Origin: [Phialemoniopsis] sp. UDSM-2020
Taxonomy: Eukaryota; Ascomycota; Sordariomycetes; Thyridiales; Thyridiaceae
Direction of reading: 5' to 3'
Length of the DNA: 64,000 nt
NCBI GenBank assembly: GCA_018873225.1
Contig: JAEILZ010000007.1
Coordinates: 2,046,001-2,110,000 of the forward strand
Positions 56,877-64,000 of this stretch are shown here, in pieces. The notes under the pieces were generated by a model, which searched no databases, was not told the DNA's origin, and saw nothing but the letters and a program-made list of their open reading frames with translations. Within the stretch, counting starts at the first letter, position 1; each line of letters begins with the position of its first letter. The translations under genes were made by a program, and so were the position numbers.

Positions 56877-59800
56877 TTCTCCCTGTCCCGGGGGGCCGGT
56901 TCTTTAAAGACTTGTGATTCAACTAGATGAGGTCCCTGGTGGGTTCAACTGACTTGCGGGATCCACGGGGCTGGCGGAGGCTCCGTGTCTGTGAGAATGG
57001 GTGGAGGATTTAGTTAGGTAGAGCCTAAGGGAAAGCCATTCTGGTCCCACCTTTATAGGGCACCTTTTGGGGTCGTGTGAAGTGGCAGTGGAGGTGGTTT
57101 TTCTGGGGAAGCTAAATACGAGCGAGCAACTGTAGTGTAGGAGGAGGCAAAGCGGGCGGGCGGGCGGGCTATTTGTTCAGTCTAACAGAGAGGATCGTGC
57201 TAGGCGGAGGTTCCGCATCAGTGTGTGTGTGAGAGTTGAAGTGTTTGTTCTAAGTTGTTTGAGGAGTTGTTGTCGTTGTCGTTGCACGGCTTGGGATGAC
57301 AAAAAATGCATCACAAGCAGATTATTGATGCAGTTACTTGAGAGATGCAGAGAGTCTCGAGTTTCCTAGACGGGACACAGCAGGCCCTTTTTAAACACAA
57401 GCACATGCAATCCATACAACAAAAGCATGTACGGACAGGACAGGACAGACAAGACATACAACATCAGCCTATGGCGCCTTTGCAAGGAAAGGGCCCAGAC
57501 AAGTGGCAGAACAAATTCCCTCATGGTTTCGGGCACAAGTTTTCTTCCTTACTCTCTCCCAAGCTATCGGTGTTCCTCTCTCTCCCCTTCCTTCCTCGCC
57601 CTACCTCCCTCCGTCCCTCCAGTCGGCTGGATCGACTCATATCTACCTACTCAGTGCTCGTACCTCGGCCGGCGGGCAATGCAATGCACTACTCTACTTT
57701 GTGCGAGATTAATGAAAATCCTGCCATTAGTCTTGACCTCATTTGTCCAGAGGGTGAGGATCAAAAGAAGAAACGACTCCGCACCGGTAAGAGTGCTTAT
57801 TATTGGGATGCTGTCTCTTCAAAGTCTAATTCGTTTAACCTTGCAACCCCATCACCAGACCGGGGGTGTGGCCAGAGCCCAGGAGGACGCCCGCCCGTGG
57901 CCCCCTCTTCTGGGAGGAAGATCTTTAGCGGTTCCAGTCTTTTTTTCTGTTGCTTTCTTTTGAAAACGTCTATGGGCCATTCCATGACAGATGGGCGCAA
58001 GGACTTTCCCGGTTGGCGGGTTTGCCCAGGTCTGCAGGGTTTCCCCTCCCTTGACCTGGTGTCGGTGTCGAGGTAGTTATCTCCATCCAAGGGCATTAAG
58101 TGGTGCTACTGCTCGACCTGCCGGGATCAGTGGGCACGCTATTTTTGTCTCCTCCTCTTCCTCATGAAACATACGGACATTTTGAGAGACTGACAAAAGG
58201 ATGTGCCTCTTTCAAATGAGCAAACCCCTTCACCGGTTTCAACATATGCCTCGCCTTTCGGGGGAGGAAAAGAGGGGGTGGGATGAAGGGTGGTTTATCA
58301 TCCCATCCATCTGCGGTTTTCCAGTCCTGGAAGATGAATAACCGGCGCCCTCCGGCCGGTCGTCGATCGAAGAATAAAAAGGCCATCCCATTCCCATCCC
58401 ACCCCATGTTCGCTTATGCCTGGGCTGGTGTCTGCAGCACCAATTACCACCACCTTCAACGTTACCCACTGTGTGTCTGCGCACGCATGCCGCCCTTAAC
58501 CGCCAGATGCGGGCGGCGGGACGTGATGGAACGTCGGCAACCCTGCCTGCCACATGGGTCTACGTACAACTGTGTTTCCCTTCGGGATCGAGAGGCGCGC
58601 GCGCACGCACCGCACACACCGCACCGGCAGCACAATGGCGGCACGAGCTTTTGCACCTTGCCCAGCTCCTCCAGCTGCCCCCTAGCTACAGCTCTCCCAG
58701 CTCCAGCATGCTGCGCACGCACGCACATGGGCTGGCTGCAGAGTGGCTGCAGGCGGCCGCAAAGCATCGTCCCAGGTATGCTGGTCCCTAGCCCACAAGG
58801 AGTCCAGACCGCGGAGACAAGGCATGGATGGGGGAGGGAGTGAGAGGGGGTGTGTGAACAGGCACTGTTCTCCGACAGCAAAAGAAGCAAGTTTAAACTT
58901 TGCTAGCTGCCAGGTACAGCAGCCATGCTGTTTTGACCTTTTTCTCTCTTCCGCCGTTTTACGTCAAATGCGCTGTCCCCGTCAGACTCGTTTTGGCGCC
59001 TGCCCTGCCCTTCGGATTCCCGGCAATGCACCGGTCTTCTCTGGTCTCTCTCTCTGTCTGCTTCTCCTCCTTTGGGCACACATGGTGAGATGCGGCCCAA
59101 TGGCAGCCGCGCTGGGTCCCCAATCCTGTGATCTCCCGCCCTGTGATCCCGTTGACCGAGATAAAGTCGGTGACGCAGATTTTTGGGTCGTCGGCATTGT
59201 GCGGATCGGCAAGTGGTGCCAGACACAGACGCAAGACCTCCCCATCGCTGCTGGGCACAGCACAGTGGACAAGAAAAAGACGAATGGTAGGAAGAAAAAA
59301 GAGGTGCCATCCGGCTCCAGTAGATAAAGACCACGGGTAGTGTGCGATTATTCAGACACACACACGTCACAGGGGAGGGAGCAAGGAACCCAGTCCTGCC
59401 AATGACGGGCCGCAAGAGGTCGTCGGTGGCTGATGCTGATGGCCGGCTGTTGGTTGGACATCGCATGCAAACATTGTCATCTGATTTGGCCAAGGCCGAA
59501 CGTCCCCCGTTTCATCTGAGCCTCCCGGCACACAAAGACACCCCTGTCATCATCGACGTTGCCTCGTAATTTCTAGTATGGACACATTCCAATGTAGCTA
59601 TGAACATGCGAGGTCCACGAGGGCCATGCATGGAGAGGGGAGAAGACGAAGATGATGAGACGTAGAGTCATCATACTCATCGCCGATTACCAATCGCAGA
59701 AGGCGTACGTGTCGAATAAGCTGCTGACAGATGTAAGTGCTGTTATCTTCATCGACGACACTTCAGACCTTGGTGCCCGTCCGAAATGTCAAGTGCCCAA

Positions 59801-60324
59801 GGCGAGGCCGATTATGCTTACGATGGCCACATGATGCATGACATGTCAAGGACAATACCGCACTCCATCAACAATAGCTAAGTATCTGCGTATGATTGTT
59901 ACTATAGTGCCATCTTATTTGTTTGCATGGTCCACTCGTTCTATGTTACACGAGCTGTCAAACAGACGGGTCCATGTTTGTCAATACGCACACATGTCTG
60001 AAGGCAAACTTCTCGGCAGTCGCTTCTTCTCCTTTCTGTATCTTCTCATTAGGTGATCAATTCAAAGTAAACGGCAAGCATTGACGGTAGTAGTCTTTTA
60101 TTAGGGCTGCAAGAGTGTTGCTACTCCATTATATACACTCTTTAATGCAATGTGCTTTCTTTCTCCTCCTCCAAACATTCGGGATCTCAGAACTCTTCTA
60201 CAAGCAAGATCCCCCAAGAACTCGGAACCATATAGACGCACTTTTTCCTCCAGTAGTCTAATATACTCAGACAAAAAAAAAAGACCCAGAGAGATCTGCC
60301 ACATGTAGCCGATCGCCCAACTTC
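56877..60324. other. 3.4-kb intergenic region between esterase and PKS
   Basis: No domain-bearing frame was found; the longest (57345-58076, 243 codons) is Ser/Pro/Arg-rich and not conserved-looking. The part near 57154 has G-tracts, 58590-58650 is GC/CA-rich, and other parts are purine/pyrimidine-biased. It contains the esterase promoter and the PKS 3' UTR. Confidence 0.45.
57154..57168 (+). promoter_or_regulatory. Potential G-quadruplex (four GGG runs, single-C loops)
   Basis: GGGCGGGCGGGCGGG lies about 280 bp upstream of the esterase start. It fits the tightest G4 class (loops of one base) and overlaps a C4G3-type tandem repeat. It could also serve as a GC-box. Function is inferred. Confidence 0.5.
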
Positions 60325-63300
60325 TTATCCCATCTCTACCGTGAGCGCTCTCGTCGCGATGTCTTTGCTCAGCTCCTTGATCGTCTTGCCTTCCAAGGTC
60401 TGAATGCTCACGCTCATGGCCCGAGAAATCCATGAGATGACAAAAATGGAGTCCAGAGAGTCGATACCGTACGATCCAAGGTGATGGTCACAGTCAAAGT
60501 CGCCGGGCACCATTCCCTTGCGCTTGGCAAGCGTGTTGATCAGCGCCGAGCAGACAAGGACGGTGGCTTCATCTTCGCCGGGTGCTTCTCGGATAGCTGT
60601 GGCAAGATCATTGCGCTTGCCCATGTTGGCTGGATCGTCGGTCACGGGAGCGTCGACTCGGTTCAGGTACCGAAACATGGGTGCTCGGGCCCAAAAGGGG
60701 TCAGAGACCTTGTTCTGGATCGTAAGGCCTCCAGTTCCCACCGCGGTGACGATCTGAGGTGGTAGCTTGAGAGTGTCGCTTCCGAGAGCAGATAGGGCCT
60801 GTTCAACGATGAACAGAACGTCCTGCAAGCGAGTGCCAAAGAAACCACCAGCACGCATTCGGTCTAGAAGCTCCTCATTCTCGGCAACCATGCCAACCTC
60901 AAGGACTAGTCCCAGATCAAGAGAAGAACTGGGCTGGCCCTTTGAGTTTCTGGAGTTTGCCAGCGCGTCTTGGAAACAATTCCCAGCCGCATAGTTCGCT
61001 TGACCCCGGTTTCCAATCACCCCCGAGGAGCTGGACAGGAACAAAAAGAAGTCCATATCGCGCGGTAGTAACTCGTGGAGATTCCACGAGCCGATAGCCT
61101 TCGGTGCGAATGCCTGGTGCCACGTCTCAAAGTCCATTTTCGAGAATGGGGAGTCGTTCAGCACAGCGGCGCACTGCACTGCACCTTTGATCCTGGGCAT
61201 GTCCGACTCGACCTGGCGCAGGGTTGTCCGCAGGGCAGTCTTGTCGCAGATGTTGACTTGGAAGCAGCGTACTTCGGCACCTTGCTCTTTCAAGAGGCCA
61301 ACGGATGTCTGTGCTAAGGCACTCGAGGCACCGGTTCTGGAGAAGAACGCGAGATGCCTTGCGCCTCTCTTGATCAGAAGTTCTGCGATGCGCAATCCTA
61401 GTCCGCCCAAACCACCGACTAGGAGGTAGGTTGAGCATGGATCGAGCTCGATGTTGGACGCTAAGCACACCGAAGCCGGTACCATCGTCGATTCAGTGAC
61501 CTCAAGTGTGTAAACACCCAAGTACGGATTGGTCTGAAATTGAGTGAGTGCCGCGTCCAGGTCGGCAAAGTCGAACGTGTTGCTTGTTCGCAGCTGACCT
61601 CCACCAAGTGTGTTGAGGAGGATATCGACTTCACGCAAAAGCCTCTCGATTATAGCTGGACGTTTCTTCATGATGCGCCATATGTCGAATGCTTCATAGT
61701 GGACGTTTTTCTCGCTGGACCTGTTCGACTGTTGAACACGGCCTGACGACATCTGTGCGATGTGACCAACTGTGTTACATATGTGTTAGCAAAGATGAAG
61801 AGACAGCTTGAGTTTCGAGAGCGATGGTACTTACATTCACAAACAGCCTCGAAACAGAACTCGAGGTGTTCTGCTGTCGGGTTGAAAACAACATCCACAC
61901 CACCGGCCTCCTCCCCACCGGTGGCACTTTGGATCGAGGCTATCGTCGTCTTGGAGGCTACATCAACGAGTGATGCAGATGGAACTCCGACGACATCTTG
62001 CAGGAAAATTTGTTCCTGCTTACCCACGTAGCCCGCAAAAATCTTTGAGCCAATGGCGCGGGCGATTTGCATCGCGGCTTGTCCGCTGGCGGAGGCTGCT
62101 CCTAGGATTAGGACCGTCTGGCCCTTTGCCAAGCGGCCGATTGTCTGGAGGCCATAGAGTGCCGCAACAAAAGCGCTGAGACTCCACGTCGTGTTGGTCT
62201 CTGTTTCACCGAGTAAGTGGGGTGCTTTCCGAACGAATTGCTTTCTAACGCGGACGCAGTGCTTCATCGTGCCTTTGACAAGGGCAATCACGACATCTCC
62301 GACTTGCAGAGACCCAGAGTCTGAGCCAACCGCAGTGACGACACCCGTCACGTCGGACCCAATGTCCATGGGTGTGCCCTCCGTGTGCAGCACTGCCGCA
62401 TCCTTGAGATCTAGCGATGTGCTCTTGACGGCGATTCGTATATCGTTGGGGCCTAGTTCGAGATCTACATCCAGATCCTCGCGGAAACAGATGCCATCCA
62501 CCCTTCCAATCGAATTTTGATCAAGGGCTAGACATTTCCCATCAGGGACCATGGGTTGTAGCTTCACTTCCTGTGGGCGATTATAACCCTTTTCGATGAT
62601 GCCGTTGAGCGTCTTGAGGTGTTGCAGTCTTGGAATATAGACCCGCCCCGATCGAATCAGGATTTCGGTCTCCGTTTGTTCAGGAGTCTTCGCACCAAGA
62701 GTTGTGGTCACAATCGAAAATAGCGCATTGTGTTCTTGGTGGTAGCCCAGAGGACGAGCCCTCTGGATGTCGACGCAAACTATGTTTCGCTTCGCATCCT
62801 CGGAGCGAAGAGTCCGAGCCAGGCCAACGAAGGGAGCTGATTGGGGCTTTGCGGCAGTATCTTGAGCTCCACGGGTAATCCATACGATGTTTTTCGCAGA
62901 CTCGAGTAGGCGGCGAAGTCTGTCGTATCTCGTCTCGTCAATGGAGAATAACTCCGGAACATCCATCTCCATGAAGGAGATGACGAGGTCACAAGATTGT
63001 CGAGCCGAAATCTCACAGCGCAGTCCGGGGCGAACTTCCTCCACCACCACGCCCGATTTCAACAGAAGTCTCGTGAACTTCACGATGAAGCCAAAAGATT
63101 CATGAGAGGGGCGCGCCGGGATGACGAGTATCACTTTCTTAACTCCTGTCCATGGCGGCAGGGGAGATTGCTTGTGAAATCCGATCAACGTTCTATCCGA
63201 CTCCAGAAATCGTTGCGTGAGCTTGGCAGGTTGATCCGAGTTGGGTTCGGCTACTTGCTCTTTCGCAAAAATGTACGAGTCGACACTCCATAGAAGCCAT

Positions 63301-64000
63301 CCGCCTTGCTTGATCGAGTTCTCGAGTACAAAACCACGAGGTAGGTCTTTGGTTGTCACGATGACGAGATCATATTGCCGTTGTAACAGGTCCTGAGAGG
63401 CATTGATGACAAACTCCAGAGAATCGACCAGGAAAGGCGTCGATTGATGCTGCCGAAGTCCCTCCAGAGCGGCCTCGGACGCACAAACCGCGTATTTAGA
63501 GAATCTCGGTGTCTCGTTCGGCTTGGCCAGCGCTGCAAGCACCTTGCCCGTTGCGGACACGGAGCCGCCCAGCTGCAGAATGCGCATCCCGGGAGTTTTA
63601 TGTCCAAGGAGGTCCAACATTTGGTCCATGTCCCGGGGCGATGCAGTCGTAATATCCTCTTTCCACACGATCTCGCTGCAGAGGTTACGATTTGTTGGCA
63701 AGAATCCTCCCGCACCAGCACCGGAAGTGGCGGTTATAGCCTTGAACTGCAGTCCTTTCATGATAACCATCGGGGTCTGCAATGCGTCGTCAAACATGAC
63801 AATCTTTGCTGAAGCACCTGTTGGCCGGGCTCTTTGGGCTGTTGCATAGCCCCTGAATGTAGTGCTGGACTCGTGTGAAATTTTTGCATCGATGAAGATG
63901 TCGTCAATGCCGCAAGGAAGCATCGGGTCCTGACCAATTGCGAAAACAGTCTGGAGCATCGTGTCCAAGGTTGCTGGGTGAATGATGTGATCATACTCGA
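60325..64000 (-). CDS. Highly reducing type I polyketide synthase, C-terminal part (DH end, remnant MT, pseudo-KR, ER, KR, ACP)
   Basis: Iterative PKS that would build a reduced polyketide in the cytosol. Coding runs from beyond 64000 to 61835, then 61769-60325 after a 65-nt intron (GTAAGT, GCTAAC, CAG; join FEAVCE-FGHIAQM). The first residues, IHPATLDTMLQ, are the DH motif with the catalytic Asp. Next comes a short methyltransferase-like piece: MRILQLGGSVSATG replaces the SAM motif LEIGAGTGG, and YDLVIV...GWLLWSVD follows. A structural pseudo-KR is followed by an ER (about 62540-61700) with LGAASASGQAAMQIA instead of the usual glycine-rich NADPH loop. The KR (about 61430-60850) keeps GGLGGLG, LSSSSG and NYAAGN. 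The ACP has its phosphopantetheine Ser at 60457-60459 (GIDSLDS). No thioesterase follows; release needs a separate enzyme. KS and AT lie outside. Confidence 0.93.

Noticed and set aside
57345..58076. 243-codon frame between esterase and PKS
   Set aside because: Composition looks random (Ser, Pro, Arg), no domain, and overlapping frames on both strands are equally open.
1..64000. CRISPR array, transposase, reverse transcriptase or long terminal repeats
   Set aside because: No regularly spaced repeats, no DDE/RT motifs in any frame and no long direct or inverted repeats were noticed; a repeat search by computation would be decisive.

Overview
The window is nuclear DNA of a filamentous ascomycete (Pezizomycotina, probably a Sordariomycete). 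Genes are mosaics of exons split by short introns (about 50-90 nt) with GTRNGY donors, CTAAC/CTGAC branch points and YAG acceptors. The gene set (choline kinase, COMPASS Spp1, NIMA kinase, MtfA-like C2H2 factor, GPI-anchored aspartyl protease, highly reducing polyketide synthase) is typical of moulds. Exon joins were read by eye from splice signals and reading frame, so gene models are predictions without transcript support. The species cannot be named from the sequence.

Layout. 1-9.6 kb: choline kinase (5' end off the window), the copper chaperone Sco1, the PHD-finger COMPASS subunit Spp1, an F-box-like protein and a small coiled-coil protein resembling the BLOC-1 subunit Cnl1. 9.6-32 kb: very gene-poor. 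It holds only a secreted CE2-type SGNH esterase (12.2-13.8 kb) and an MtfA-like two-finger regulator (19.1-20.1 kb), the latter flanked by 5.3 kb and 11.9 kb without a recognisable gene. 32-48 kb: NIMA kinase, a divergent ankyrin/double-BTB protein, SAICAR synthetase (ADE1), a yapsin-like protease, a LYC1-like acetyltransferase, a DUF7708-type STAND-like protein without a P-loop, and molybdopterin synthase large subunit. 48.5-55.6 kb: five-intron RBM5/10-like splicing factor followed by three highly expressed housekeeping genes in tandem (ribosomal protein eL14, NAC alpha, ATP synthase subunit d). 55.8-64 kb: an alpha/beta-hydrolase, a 3.4-kb gap, and the C-terminal half of a highly reducing PKS (end of DH, remnant methyltransferase, pseudo-KR, ER, KR, ACP) running off the right edge, possibly the margin of a secondary-metabolite cluster.

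No transposon, rRNA, convincing tRNA or CRISPR array was seen. The main points for follow-up are the PKS with a shrunken methyltransferase region and altered ER motifs, the P-loop-less STAND-like protein, the large gene desert around the MtfA-like gene, and a 9-bp motif (TACTYCGTA) that is strongly over-represented in that desert.
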